From: Micromonospora sp. HK10
GTDB taxonomy: Bacteria > Actinomycetota > Actinomycetes > Mycobacteriales > Micromonosporaceae
Assembly (NCBI RefSeq): GCF_000982955.1
Contig: NZ_KQ058864.1
Coordinates: 1-33,265 of the forward strand
DNA length: 33,265 nucleotides
Direction of reading: 5' to 3'
The notes under the pieces were generated by a model, which did no database searches, was not told the origin of the DNA, and was given only the letters and a program-made list of their open reading frames with translations. Shown here in pieces: positions 1 to 7,991 of the stretch. Within the stretch, counting starts at the first letter, position 1, and each line of letters starts with the position of its first letter. Made by a program: the position numbers and the translations under genes.

Positions 1-300
1 GTAACGACCGGCGGCCCACCATCATTCCCCGGGGGGCCACACCCGCCGGGGCGGGGCGCTCTTGCTCGGCCGTTCACCCGTATACAACGACCCGCCCCCG
101 CCAACCATTCCGCCGCCCGGGTGCCGCCCACCACCCCGAGAACCGGACAGACCGCACCGAACCGCCCAGCCCACGCAGGCCACCACCCCGTCGGTGGAAC
201 GCCATGGGTGTATCCGGACCCCGGAGACACCCATGACGTTCCACTCACCATCGCCCAACGCCCTCGGCGACCCACCGAACGGTGCGGCGACCGGCGACCG

Positions 301-406
301 GCAGTTTCGGCTGGCGACCGGCGGCTGCGGCGGCTGGGACTGCCGAGTGGCGGCCGGCAGCCGGCGGTTCCGGCTGGCGACCGGCGATCAGCGGCTGTGG
401 CGGCTG
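301..406. repeat. Imperfect direct duplication of a GGCTGGCGACCGGCG block
   Basis: Two copies of a roughly 36-43 base block lie at about 301-336 and 364-406. Both contain GGCTGGCGACCGGCG followed by GCGGCTG and a GGCGGCTG end. The second copy carries a few extra bases (ATCA) in the middle. Shorter GGCGACCGGCGACCGG echoes lie just before the first copy. It looks like local tandem expansion of non-coding GC-rich DNA. Confidence 0.55.
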
Positions 407-473
407 CTGCCCCGATCATCCTGGCAGGGCGCGTACGGCGGGCCGGGCGCACGCTCCGCTGCCAGCGTCGACC

Positions 474-513
474 GGGACGGCGGGACGGCGGGACGGCGGG
501 GCGGCGGGGCGGC
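474..513. repeat. 8-bp minisatellite, five units
   Basis: Three perfect GGGACGGC units (474-497) are followed by two GGGGCGGC units (498-513), with a degenerate sixth starting at 514. The array is non-coding and lies between the end of the VWA gene and the window edge. Such arrays are prone to slippage, so copy number may vary between strains. Confidence 0.8.
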
Positions 514-610
514 GGGGAGGACGGGCATGACGACCGGAGGCGGCAGCGAACTGGTGCGCCGGCCTGGGCGTGGCGCCCGGGACTCCGGGCGCGGCGAGCC
601 GACTCCGGCT

Positions 611-687
611 GGATCAACTCGGCATGCGGCAAAGCGGCCCTTCCGACCAGCCGTACACCACGACTTGCCGCAACCGGAGTGGATCAA
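611..687 (-). terminator. Imperfect inverted repeat downstream of the VWA gene (possible terminator)
   Basis: Bases 612-637 and the complement of 661-686 match at about 19 of 26 positions; both arms carry a GATC(A/C)ACTC core and TGCGGCAA. The spacer is about 24 bases. The element lies about 80 bases past the VWA stop codon, so it could end transcription of the moxR-VWA operon. It has no T-tract and the pairing is imperfect. It could instead be a dispersed repeat. Confidence 0.35.
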
Positions 688-767
688 GGGACAACCGCCA
701 AGGGGCCACGAACCCGGAGGCCACCAACGGGACAGGTGACCCGAACCGGCACGGCGAAGATGCGACG

Positions 768-2720
768 TCAGCGACGCCCGTGGCGGGCCCGCAGGTAGTC
801 GCTCACCACGTACTCGCCGAGATCGTCGAGGTCCGGGGTGAACATCCGCCCCTTCGACCGCCGGGCGACGGCGTCCACGAACCGGCGCAGCCCCGGGTCG
901 TCGCCCAGCATGAACACGTTGAGCGTGGCCCCGTACCGGGTCAGGTTGTCCACCTCGCGGACGGTCGCCTCGATGGTCTCGGGCAGCGGCGGCCAGTGGA
1001 AGTACGCCTCGCCGTCGTCCGGGTCGAGGTGCGCGGTCGGCTCGCCGTCGGTGACCACCAGCACCACCGGCTCGGCGCCCGGGTGGCGGCGCAGGTGCCG
1101 CGCCGCCAGCCGCAGCGCGTGCTGGAGGTTGGTGCCCTGCTCCAGGTCCGGTTCGACCGCGGCCAGTTCCTGCTGGGTCAGCGGCAGTGCCTGCCGGCCG
1201 AAGCCGATGATCTGCAACGCGTCCTGCGGGAAACGGGTGGCCACCAGGTGCGACAGCGCCAGCGCGGTCTGCTTCATCGGCCCCCAGCGCCCCTGGGAGA
1301 TCATCGAGTACGACAGGTCGACGCAGAGCGCCACCGCCGCCGAGGCCCGCCGTTCGGTCTCGACCACCTCGAAGTCCTCGACGGCGAGCTGCACCGGCAC
1401 CGTGGGTCCGGCCCGGCGTACCGCCCGGGTGAGGGTACGCACCACGTCGAGGGGTTGCTCGTCGCCGAACTCCCAGGGCCGTGAGGCGCCGCTGACCTCG
1501 CCGGCCGCCCCGGCGGAGCGCAGGTCGTGCTGGCCGCGCGGACCGGCGGTCAGGTCGGCGAAGACCCGCCGCAGGGCGGTGCCGGCGAGCCGGCGCAGCG
1601 CCTTCGGGCTGAGGGTCAGCCCGTCCGCGTCGCGGGTGACCCACCCCTGGCGGCGCAGCTCCTGCTCCAGCTCGCGCAGCCGGCGTACGTCGTCGGCGGC
1701 GTCCCGCCCGAGCGTGCGGGCCACCGCGTCGACGTCGACGTCGTCCAGGGTGGCGCCCGGGTGTTCCTGGTCGAGTGCGTCCAGCAGCTCGTCCAGTTCG
1801 GCGATCTCACCGAGCGCGCCGGTCGCCTCGCCGTAGCCGAGCGGCTGGTCGCCCCGGACCCGCTCGCCGCGCTGCCAGTTCAGGTCGGGGCGCAGCGCCC
1901 GCAGGTGCCCGTCGAGCTGCGACAGCTCCCCGGCGAGCTGGTCGCCGAGGGACTGGCGCATCAGCCCGGCCAGTTCCTCGCGTTGCCGGTCCGACAGCGA
2001 CCGCATCAGCCGTTCGCCGGCCGCCGCCCGCCGGGCCAGCACGTCGACCAGCTCGTCGACGTCCCTGGGCCGCTCCGGGAAGAACTCGCCGTGCCGGCGC
2101 ATGAACTCGGCGAACGCGTCGGTGGTGTCTTCGGCGCGGGCGTGCCGGGCGAGCAGGTCGTTCAGGTCGCGCATCATCTCGGCGAGCTGTCGCTGGGCGG
2201 CCGGGTCGGCGGCGGCCCGCGCCGCGTCGCGCAGCCCGGCGAAGCGCTGCTCCAGCACCTCGCCGCGCAGCCCGTCGAGAATCCGCTGGTACGTCTGCCG
2301 TGCCTCGTCGCTGGCCCAGTCGTACCCGGAGAGTTCCTCCACCGCCCGGGCGGTGGAGCGGGGCAGGTTGTCCAGCACGGCCTCGGCGAAGCGGGCGTCG
2401 TCGCCGTCCCGGCCGCGCAGCTCGTCCCGTTCGGCGGCGAGCGCCTGGTCGAGCAGGGCGCGGGCCCGGGTCACCGCGCCGTCCAGGTCGCCGCGGCGCA
2501 GCGCGTCGCGGCGCAGCCGGCGGGCCCGGGCCGCGAGGTCGTCCAGGCCGCCCCGGCCCTGCGGGCCACGGCGCAGCAGGTCGCGCAGCGCTTCGCGCAG
2601 GCTGCCGCCGGCGAGGACCTCGGCGCCGACCGCGTCGACGGCGGCCCGCACGTCGTACGGCGGGGCGAGCGGGTCGGGTCCGCCGCGCCACTGCCCGTAC
2701 CGGAACCGGTTGCCGGCCAC
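768..2720 (-). CDS. VWA-domain (MIDAS) protein, partner of MoxR ATPase
   Basis: A 650-residue protein starting at GTG 2718-2720. The C-terminal ~200 residues form a von Willebrand factor A domain with a complete metal-ion-dependent adhesion site: DLSYS at 468-472, Thr530 and the Asp of VTDG at 558. The N-terminal two thirds are charged, Arg/Glu/Leu-rich helical sequence, as in the CoxE/BchD-like VWA proteins that work with MoxR-type AAA+ ATPases. There is no signal peptide, so it is cytoplasmic. The start lies two bases after the stop of the upstream ATPase gene, indicating co-transcription and translational coupling. By family knowledge such pairs act like chelatases or chaperones, inserting metals or remodelling a client protein. 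The client here is not evident. Confidence 0.9.
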   Translation of the reverse strand: MAGNRFRYGQWRGGPDPLAPPYDVRAAVDAVGAEVLAGGSLREALRDLLRRGPQGRGGLDDLAARARRLRRDALRRGDLDGAVTRARALLDQALAAERDELRGRDGDDARFAEAVLDNLPRSTARAVEELSGYDWASDEARQTYQRILDGLRGEVLEQRFAGLRDAARAAADPAAQRQLAEMMRDLNDLLARHARAEDTTDAFAEFMRRHGEFFPERPRDVDELVDVLARRAAAGERLMRSLSDRQREELAGLMRQSLGDQLAGELSQLDGHLRALRPDLNWQRGERVRGDQPLGYGEATGALGEIAELDELLDALDQEHPGATLDDVDVDAVARTLGRDAADDVRRLRELEQELRRQGWVTRDADGLTLSPKALRRLAGTALRRVFADLTAGPRGQHDLRSAGAAGEVSGASRPWEFGDEQPLDVVRTLTRAVRRAGPTVPVQLAVEDFEVVETERRASAAVALCVDLSYSMISQGRWGPMKQTALALSHLVATRFPQDALQIIGFGRQALPLTQQELAAVEPDLEQGTNLQHALRLAARHLRRHPGAEPVVLVVTDGEPTAHLDPDDGEAYFHWPPLPETIEATVREVDNLTRYGATLNVFMLGDDPGLRRFVDAVARRSKGRMFTPDLDDLGEYVVSDYLRARHGRR

Positions 2721-2722
2721 GG

Positions 2723-4219
2723 TCAGCCCCGGCCGCCGTAGACGGTGCGGCCGGACTCGGTGACGTCCTTGCCCAGCCGGCGGGTCAGGTGCAGCCCTTC
2801 GAGGACGAACTCCACGCCGGCGGCGGCCTCCTCCGGGCTGGGCGCGTCGCCGAGGCCGAGCCGGTCGAGTGCCTTGGCCAGCCCGGGCACGGTGCCGACC
2901 TGGCGCAGCAACTCGGCGGAGGAGACCAGCTCGCCGGTCTCGATGATGCCGCCCTCGGCGACCAGCGCGGTGAACCCGGACAGGTCCAGCCCGGCCAGCC
3001 GGGCCCGGAACGTCTCGGCGGTGGCAGTGCGCAGCAGGTGGGCCAGGACCTCGATCTCCCGCCCCTCCTCGCCGCTCTCGAACTCGACCTTGCCGCGCAG
3101 GGTGGAGGTCACCGAGACGGCGTCGCCCACCCGGGCCACCGGGGCCTCCGGCGACCGGCCGGATGCCCGGTCGACGTCTCCGGTGGTGCCGGTTCGGCCG
3201 GCCTCCCCCGGCGCCGCGGCGGCGAGCAGGCCGGAGCGGCGCAGCGCGGCGGCCGCGACGGTCTCGGCGGCGGCGATGGCGAACCGGGCGGAGACACCGG
3301 AGCGCGGGTCCACCGACGGTGATTCCCGGACCGCGCGGGCGAACCGGGCGAGCACCTCCAGCACGTGCTCCGGGACGGTGGCGACCAGGTCGGCCTCCTG
3401 CCGGATCAACGCCAGCTCCAGGTCGAGGTCGACCGGGTAGTGGGTGCGGATCTCCGCGCCGAAGCGGTCCTTGAGCGGGGTGATGATCCGGCCCCGGTTG
3501 GTGTAGTCCTCCGGGTTGGCGCTGGCCACCAGCAGCAGGTCCAGCGGCAGCCGCAACTGGTAGCCGCGGACCTGGATGTCCCGCTCCTCGAGCACGTTGA
3601 GCAGCGCCACCTGGATCCGTTCGGCCAGGTCGGGCAGCTCGTTGACGGCGAAGACGCCACGGTTGGTACGGGGTACGAGTCCGAAGTGGATGGTCTCCGG
3701 GTCGCCGAGGCTGCGCCCCTGGGCGAGCCGGATCGGGTCGACGTCACCGATCAGGTCGCCGACGCTGGTGTCCGGGGTGGCGAGCTTCTCGCCGTACCGC
3801 ATGGAGCGGTGCAGCCAGCCGATCGGCAGGTCGTCGCCGTGCTCGGCGACCAGCGCCCGGGAGGCCGGGGTGAGCGGATGCATCGGGTGCTCGTTGAGCA
3901 CCGAACCGGGCAGCACCGGGGTCCACTCGTCGAGCAGCGCGCCCAGCGAACGGATCAGCCGGGTCTTGCCCTGGCCGCGCTCACCGAGCAGCACCATGTC
4001 GTGGCCGGCGAGCAGGGCCCGCTCGACCTCGGGCAGCACCGTGTCCTGGTAGCCCACGATGCCGGGGAAGCGTTCCTCGCCGGAGCGCATCCGGGCGAGA
4101 AGATTGGCGCGGATCTCCTGCTTGACCGTGCGGTACTGATGGCCGGTCGCCCGCAACGCGCCGAGCGTGCCCGGCAGGTCGGCGGGCGGGACCGGGGGAA
4201 CCTGGTTGGGAGCGGTCAC
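2723..4219 (-). CDS. MoxR/Mg-chelatase-type AAA+ ATPase
   Basis: A 498-residue AAA+ ATPase starting at GTG 4217-4219. Walker A is GERGQGKT (residues 79-86). The Walker B region reads GVFAVNELPDL, with Asn where most AAA+ proteins have Asp before the Glu. This is followed by sensor-1-like LLLVASANPEDYTNRGRI and a sensor-2 helical domain. This start is preferred over an ATG at 4369, because the extra N-terminal 50 residues are Arg/Pro/Gly-rich and overlap the upstream gene. A TANNNT element 7 bases upstream also suggests a leaderless message beginning at this GTG. There is a low-complexity Ala/Gly/Pro insert around residues 330-370. With the adjacent VWA protein it forms the classic ATPase-plus-MIDAS pair, similar to the I and D subunits of magnesium chelatase. 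Confidence 0.9.
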   Translation of the reverse strand: MTAPNQVPPVPPADLPGTLGALRATGHQYRTVKQEIRANLLARMRSGEERFPGIVGYQDTVLPEVERALLAGHDMVLLGERGQGKTRLIRSLGALLDEWTPVLPGSVLNEHPMHPLTPASRALVAEHGDDLPIGWLHRSMRYGEKLATPDTSVGDLIGDVDPIRLAQGRSLGDPETIHFGLVPRTNRGVFAVNELPDLAERIQVALLNVLEERDIQVRGYQLRLPLDLLLVASANPEDYTNRGRIITPLKDRFGAEIRTHYPVDLDLELALIRQEADLVATVPEHVLEVLARFARAVRESPSVDPRSGVSARFAIAAAETVAAAALRRSGLLAAAAPGEAGRTGTTGDVDRASGRSPEAPVARVGDAVSVTSTLRGKVEFESGEEGREIEVLAHLLRTATAETFRARLAGLDLSGFTALVAEGGIIETGELVSSAELLRQVGTVPGLAKALDRLGLGDAPSPEEAAAGVEFVLEGLHLTRRLGKDVTESGRTVYGGRG

Positions 4220-4226
4220 CCGGCCA

Positions 4227-4232
4227 ACGCTA
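4227..4232 (-). promoter_or_regulatory. -10 element (TAGCGT) for leaderless moxR-type gene
   Basis: On the minus strand TAGCGT fits the actinobacterial TANNNT -10 consensus. It ends 7 bases before the GTG at 4219, so transcription would start at or next to the start codon. There is no Shine-Dalgarno sequence in between and no convincing -35 box. Confidence 0.45.
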
Positions 4233-4260
4233 GCGCGGCCGGGTGACCATCCGCCCGTCT

Positions 4261-5370
4261 TCAGCGCTGCCGTCCGGCCGGGCCCGGCCGGGGCCGCCCG
4301 CAGCGGGCGCAGCCGCCTCGGCGCCGCAGGTGGTACGCCAGGGTGGCCGCGCCGAGCGCGACGCCCCACAGCGGCCAGAGCAGCATCGGCGCGGAGGTCA
4401 GACTGAACCCGCCGGCCAGGTGCCAGAACTCGGGGTTGCTCATCAGGCCCAGGGTGGCCGCCGTCACCGACAGCGCCACCAGCGTCGCCGGGACGACCGC
4501 CAGTTTGATCGGTACCCGCCGACCGGCCAGCCCCGGCAGCCAGCGGGGGAACCGCTCGCCCCAGGGGCGGACCAGCCCGAGGGTGAGGATCGCCCCGACG
4601 GTGGCGAAGCCGCCCAGCCCCGCCCCGGCCCAGACCAGTCCGGTCTCCCGCATCTCGGCGAGGAAGCCCCGGGAGATGCCGAGCGGGATGCCGGCCGCCC
4701 AGGCGAACCGGGTGACCGCGTAGGTGACCGGGATGGCGGCGGCGGTGTACGCGGCCCAGCGCCCCCAGCGGGCCGCCGCGGCCGGCGTGGTCCAGCCGCG
4801 CTCGTGGTCGTTCCGGCCGCAGGCCGGGCAGGCGCCGACGGTCCGGCGCTGCCAGAGCAGCAGTGCCCCGGCCAGCAGGACGCCCCCGATCAGGGCGGCG
4901 CAGCGGGCGGCCAGCGGCCAGTCGAAGATCTGCCCGTAGTCGACCGGCGGCCAGCCGAACGGCGCGCCGATGAGCAGGATCGGCAGGTAGCCGAGCACGA
5001 TCAGCACCCGGGCGTCGGGGACGACCACGGCCAGCGCGAACGCGACCGTCCAGCCGTAGCCGAGCAGCAGTGCGCGGGGCAGGCCGGGCCGGCGTACCGG
5101 CACCGGGCCGCTCATGGCCAGGGCCGCGACGGCCGCGACCAGCAGCAGCCCGGCGAAGAGCGGGGCGCCGACGTCCGCCGGCACCAGTCGGAGCAGGCTG
5201 ACGTCGCCGCCGTGCGGGTCGTTGGCGCCGAACGGGTAGCCGGCGCCGGTCAGGGTGCTGAGCAGGGCGAGCACGCCCCAGCCGCCGAGCCAGGCGGCGG
5301 CGAGCGGGGCGGCCAGGTCGAGCCGGGTCCGGATGGGCCGGCCGGGTGGGGCATCGGTCGTTGTCGTCAT
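4261..5370 (-). CDS. Polytopic membrane protein with two CxxC zinc-ribbon-like motifs
   Basis: A 369-residue protein starting at ATG 5368-5370. I count about nine to ten hydrophobic segments separated by short loops. Two short cysteine motifs lie in soluble parts: CPAC after roughly the fifth segment and CARC near the C-terminus. Together they could form a split four-Cys metal or disulfide site. I recognise no transporter family. It sits 41 bases upstream of the moxR-VWA pair on the same strand. It is also 76 bases downstream of the two-component system genes, behind an inverted repeat, so it may be the regulated target of that system. Function unknown. Confidence 0.8.
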   Translation of the reverse strand: MTTTTDAPPGRPIRTRLDLAAPLAAAWLGGWGVLALLSTLTGAGYPFGANDPHGGDVSLLRLVPADVGAPLFAGLLLVAAVAALAMSGPVPVRRPGLPRALLLGYGWTVAFALAVVVPDARVLIVLGYLPILLIGAPFGWPPVDYGQIFDWPLAARCAALIGGVLLAGALLLWQRRTVGACPACGRNDHERGWTTPAAAARWGRWAAYTAAAIPVTYAVTRFAWAAGIPLGISRGFLAEMRETGLVWAGAGLGGFATVGAILTLGLVRPWGERFPRWLPGLAGRRVPIKLAVVPATLVALSVTAATLGLMSNPEFWHLAGGFSLTSAPMLLWPLWGVALGAATLAYHLRRRGGCARCGRPRPGPAGRQR

Positions 5371-5400
5371 GCCCTCAGCCTCGGCCGGTCCGGCTCCGGA

Positions 5401-5442
5401 TCCCTCCCGCGCCGGGGTGGACCGCCTCCCCCATGGGAGGGA
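5401..5442 (-). promoter_or_regulatory. Inverted repeat TCCCTCCC-N26-GGGAGGGA between regulator and membrane-protein gene
   Basis: TCCCTCCC (5401-5408) is exactly complementary to GGGAGGGA (5435-5442). The 26-base spacer includes a smaller overlapping CTCCCCCATGGGAG palindrome. It lies between the response regulator stop (5447) and the start of the membrane protein gene (5370). It could be the regulator's binding site upstream of that gene, or a terminator for the two-component operon. No T-tract follows on the minus strand, which favours an operator slightly. Confidence 0.4.
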
Positions 5443-5446
5443 CCGG

Positions 5447-6097
5447 TCAGCCGGTCGGGACCACGAAACCCGACTCGTACGCGGCGATCACCGCCTGGGT
5501 GCGGTCGCGCACCCCGAGCTTGGCCAGCACGTTGCCGACGTGGGTCTTGACCGTCTCCACGCCGACGACCAGCCGGTCGGCGATCTCCGGGTTGGAGAGC
5601 CCGGCGGCCATCAGCCGCAGCACCTCGCCCTCCCGTTCGGTGAGCCGGGCCGCGCGCAGCCCGTCGCCGCCCCGACCGCCGTACGCGCCGGCGAGCCGCC
5701 GGATCGCCGCTGGGAAGAGCAGCGACTCCCCCGCGGCCACCACCCGGATCGCCTCCACCACCTCCGCCGGGCGGGCCCGCTTGAGCAGGAAGCCGCTGGC
5801 CCCGGCGCGGAGCGCCGCGTAGACGTACTCGTCGTTGGCGAACGTGGTGACGACCAGCACGCGGGGCGGGTCGGCGGAGGCGGCCAGCAGCCGCCGGGTG
5901 GCCTGGATGCCGTCGATGGCCGGCATCCGGACGTCCATGAGCACCACCCGGGGGCGCTGCCGGGCCACCAGCGACGGCACCTCGGCGCCGTCCGCGGCCT
6001 CGCCGACCACCCGTAGGTCCGGCTGGGCGTCCACGATCGCCCGCAGGCCGACGCGGATCAGCTCGTCGTCGTCGACGATCAGCACGTCGATGGTCAC
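5447..6097 (-). CDS. NarL/LuxR-family response regulator
   Basis: A 216-residue regulator with an N-terminal receiver domain: acidic pocket DDDE at 9-12, phospho-acceptor Asp55 in LMDVRMP, a conserved Thr in VTTF and Lys in LLKRA. The C-terminal LuxR-type helix-turn-helix (about 150-205) reads LTEREGEVLRLMAAGLSN and then VETVKTHVGNVLAKL. The start is GTG 6095-6097, whose bases overlap the kinase stop as GTGA, so the pair is translationally coupled. By family knowledge the phosphorylated dimer binds inverted repeats. The 8-bp repeat at 5401-5442, just downstream and in front of the next gene, is the nearest candidate target. Confidence 0.95.
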   Translation of the reverse strand: MTIDVLIVDDDELIRVGLRAIVDAQPDLRVVGEAADGAEVPSLVARQRPRVVLMDVRMPAIDGIQATRRLLAASADPPRVLVVTTFANDEYVYAALRAGASGFLLKRARPAEVVEAIRVVAAGESLLFPAAIRRLAGAYGGRGGDGLRAARLTEREGEVLRLMAAGLSNPEIADRLVVGVETVKTHVGNVLAKLGVRDRTQAVIAAYESGFVVPTG

Positions 6098-7344
6098 CCG
6101 GTCTCCTCCGTCCGCGTCGGCAGGCTCACCCGGACCAGCCAGCGGTCGCCCTCCCGGCCGGCGGTGAGCTGCCCGCCGAGCAGCAGCACCCGCTCCCGCA
6201 TCCCGTCCAGGCCACGCCCGCCGCCACCCGGCCCGCCGGTCTCGCGCAGCGCGTTGACCAGCTCGATCTCCAGACCCCCGGCGGGTACGGCCACCCGCAG
6301 GCGCACCGGCCCCCGGCCGTGCCGGGCCGCGTTGGTCAGCCCTTCCTGCACGATCCGGTATCCCTCGCGGGACACCACGGCGGGCAGCCCGCCGAGCGGC
6401 CCGCTGATCCGGGACTCCACGGCGAGGCCCGCGGCCCGGGTGTCGGCGACCAGCCGGTCCAGCCCGTCCAGGGTGGCCTGCGGCGCGGTCGGCGCGGGCG
6501 ACCGCCCGTCCGCCGTCTCGCGGAGCAGCCCGAGCACGTGGTCCAGGTCGTCCATGGCCCGTCGGCTGGTCTCCTCGATGGCGCGCAGCGCCCGGCGGGT
6601 GAATTCCGGGTCGGTGTCGAGCAACTCGCGGCCGGCCCCGGCCTGGAGGGTCGCCACCGTCAACGCGTGCCCCACCGAGTCGTGCAGCTCGCGGGCGAGC
6701 CGGTTGCGCTCGGCCAGCCGGGCCGTCCGGGCCTCCAGGGCGGCGATCCGTTCGGCCTGCGCCGGGCCGAGCAGCACCGGCGCCATGGAGGCGGCGAGCC
6801 CGCCCAGCCCGGCCACCGCGTAGCCGAGCGCGACAAGGAGCGCCAGCCCGGCCAGACCCGCCACGACCGGGTGGCCGGGGTCGAGCGGGCCGAAGCCGTC
6901 GCCGGGCACCCCGCCGGTGTCCAGGCCGGTGAGCCCGGCCAGGAAGACCAGGCCGATGGGTAGGACGCTGATCGCCGCGAACAGCACCGCCGCCCCGGTG
7001 AGCAGGTGCAGGGCGATCCAGAGCGCGGCGCGCAGCCGGGTTTCCCGGTCCGTCCGGTGGCCGGGGACGGGCTCGGGCAGGTCGACCGCGAGCAGCGCCC
7101 GGGCGGCCGCGATCTCCAGCGCCCGGCTGCCGGCCAGGAACACCGGTACGGCGGCGAGCGCGACGGCCACCAGCAGCAGCCCGAACCCGATCGGGCGGGG
7201 CACCCCGGGCCCGCCGAGCAGTTGGGCGAAGGCCACCGCGAGCAGGCCGTACGGCAGCGCGAGCACGCCGCCGAGCAGCAGGAACACGGCGCGTCGCCAG
7301 GTGCTTGCGCGCACCAGCGGCGCCAGCGCGGCCCGGATCGTCAC
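6094..7344 (-). CDS. DesK/NarX-type sensor histidine kinase
   Basis: A 416-residue membrane kinase starting at GTG 7342-7344. Four hydrophobic segments (about 18-45, 52-72, 108-138, 158-192) form a small N-terminal sensor region like the putative sensor domain common in actinobacterial kinases. A HisKA_3 dimerisation helix follows, with phospho-acceptor His221 in LARELHDSVGHAL. The C-terminal HATPase domain has a glycine-rich GGGGRGLDGMRERV box. An upstream ATG at 7389 would add 15 residues of no recognisable character, so GTG is preferred; CAGAAT lies 6 bases before it. It phosphorylates the regulator encoded immediately downstream. The signal is unknown, though few extracellular residues suggest membrane or envelope sensing. 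Confidence 0.93.
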   Translation of the reverse strand: MTIRAALAPLVRASTWRRAVFLLLGGVLALPYGLLAVAFAQLLGGPGVPRPIGFGLLLVAVALAAVPVFLAGSRALEIAAARALLAVDLPEPVPGHRTDRETRLRAALWIALHLLTGAAVLFAAISVLPIGLVFLAGLTGLDTGGVPGDGFGPLDPGHPVVAGLAGLALLVALGYAVAGLGGLAASMAPVLLGPAQAERIAALEARTARLAERNRLARELHDSVGHALTVATLQAGAGRELLDTDPEFTRRALRAIEETSRRAMDDLDHVLGLLRETADGRSPAPTAPQATLDGLDRLVADTRAAGLAVESRISGPLGGLPAVVSREGYRIVQEGLTNAARHGRGPVRLRVAVPAGGLEIELVNALRETGGPGGGGRGLDGMRERVLLLGGQLTAGREGDRWLVRVSLPTRTEETG

Positions 7345-7488
7345 CGGCCCATTCTGCCGTCCGACGGCGCTGCACCGACTCCCCCGCAACGGGGAGACAC
7401 GGTGCCGCCGGCCGCCATCGTCAGCGCCGGCCGGACTGATCGCGCCGGCCGTCCGCCGGCCCGGCGCCTGGTTGGCGGCGCGCCGCGC

Positions 7489-7986
7489 TCAGCGGTGCTC
7501 GCGCACGTACGCCTCCGGGTCCTTGTCCCGGAACGGCAGGTTGCGACCGTTCTTGTGCTCGCCGTAGAACGTCAGCCAGCGGGCGCCCAGCTCGGCCCGC
7601 AGCTCCACGCCGGCGTGCCGGCGGAAGTCGGGCAGCGCCTCGTCCTCCTCCTCGGCCAGGTGCTCGCTGTTCTCCCGGCGGGCCTTCCACACCGCCGCCC
7701 ACCAGGCGTCGGAGCCGACCTCGTGCAGCTTCGACTCGGCGATCGCGTCGCGGATCTTGTTGTGGTCGCCGACCGCGTCCGCGGTCTCGTCCTCGCCGTC
7801 GTCGCCGTGCCGGACCAGGTGCGGGTAGAGGATCGCCTCCTCCGCCTCGGCGTGGATGTCCAGGTGCAGGGCGAGCGCCTCCCAGATCGCCAGCAGCTCG
7901 TCGGGGTCGCGGGCATCGTCGAGCCGGGCGAAGCCCCGCCGGAAGGAGGCGTGGTCGTCGAGGATCAGGGCCGTGATGTCGTCCAT
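7489..7986 (-). CDS. Hemerythrin HHE-domain protein
   Basis: A 165-residue helical protein. His and Glu residues are spaced as in bacterial hemerythrins: DDHASF near the N-terminus, HLDIHAEAEEAILYPHL in helix two, DHNKIRD, and SEHLAEEEDEALP. These would hold a non-haem di-iron site that binds O2, NO or iron. The start is ATG 7984-7986, supported by GGAGG 8 bases upstream. That ribosome site lies inside the 3' end of the aldo/keto reductase gene, whose stop is 5 bases away, so the two genes form an operon. The pairing suggests a role in redox or oxidative stress, which is inference. A GTG three codons upstream is possible but is too close to the ribosome site. Confidence 0.9.
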   Translation of the reverse strand: MDDITALILDDHASFRRGFARLDDARDPDELLAIWEALALHLDIHAEAEEAILYPHLVRHGDDGEDETADAVGDHNKIRDAIAESKLHEVGSDAWWAAVWKARRENSEHLAEEEDEALPDFRRHAGVELRAELGARWLTFYGEHKNGRNLPFRDKDPEAYVREHR

Positions 7987-7991
7987 GATGG

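Larger units (their letters stand above)
1..767. other. Gene-free, repeat-rich intergenic region
   Basis: No open frame here has recognisable protein content on either strand. The long frames are Arg/Pro/Gly-rich translations of GC-rich repeats and have no plausible start context. The stretch holds an imperfect duplication (301-406), an 8-bp minisatellite (474-513) and an imperfect inverted repeat (611-687). The last 80 bases lie just beyond the stop codon of the minus-strand VWA gene. A decayed gene cannot be excluded. Confidence 0.6.

Noticed and set aside
474..513. Possible CRISPR-like array
   Set aside because: The units are 8 bp, contiguous and without spacers. It is a minisatellite, and there are no cas genes in the window.
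62..798. Overlapping 225-residue plus-strand frames at the left edge
   Set aside because: They translate the minisatellite and duplicated blocks into Arg/Gly/Pro-rich sequence, with no ribosome site, no domain and overlap with the VWA gene end.
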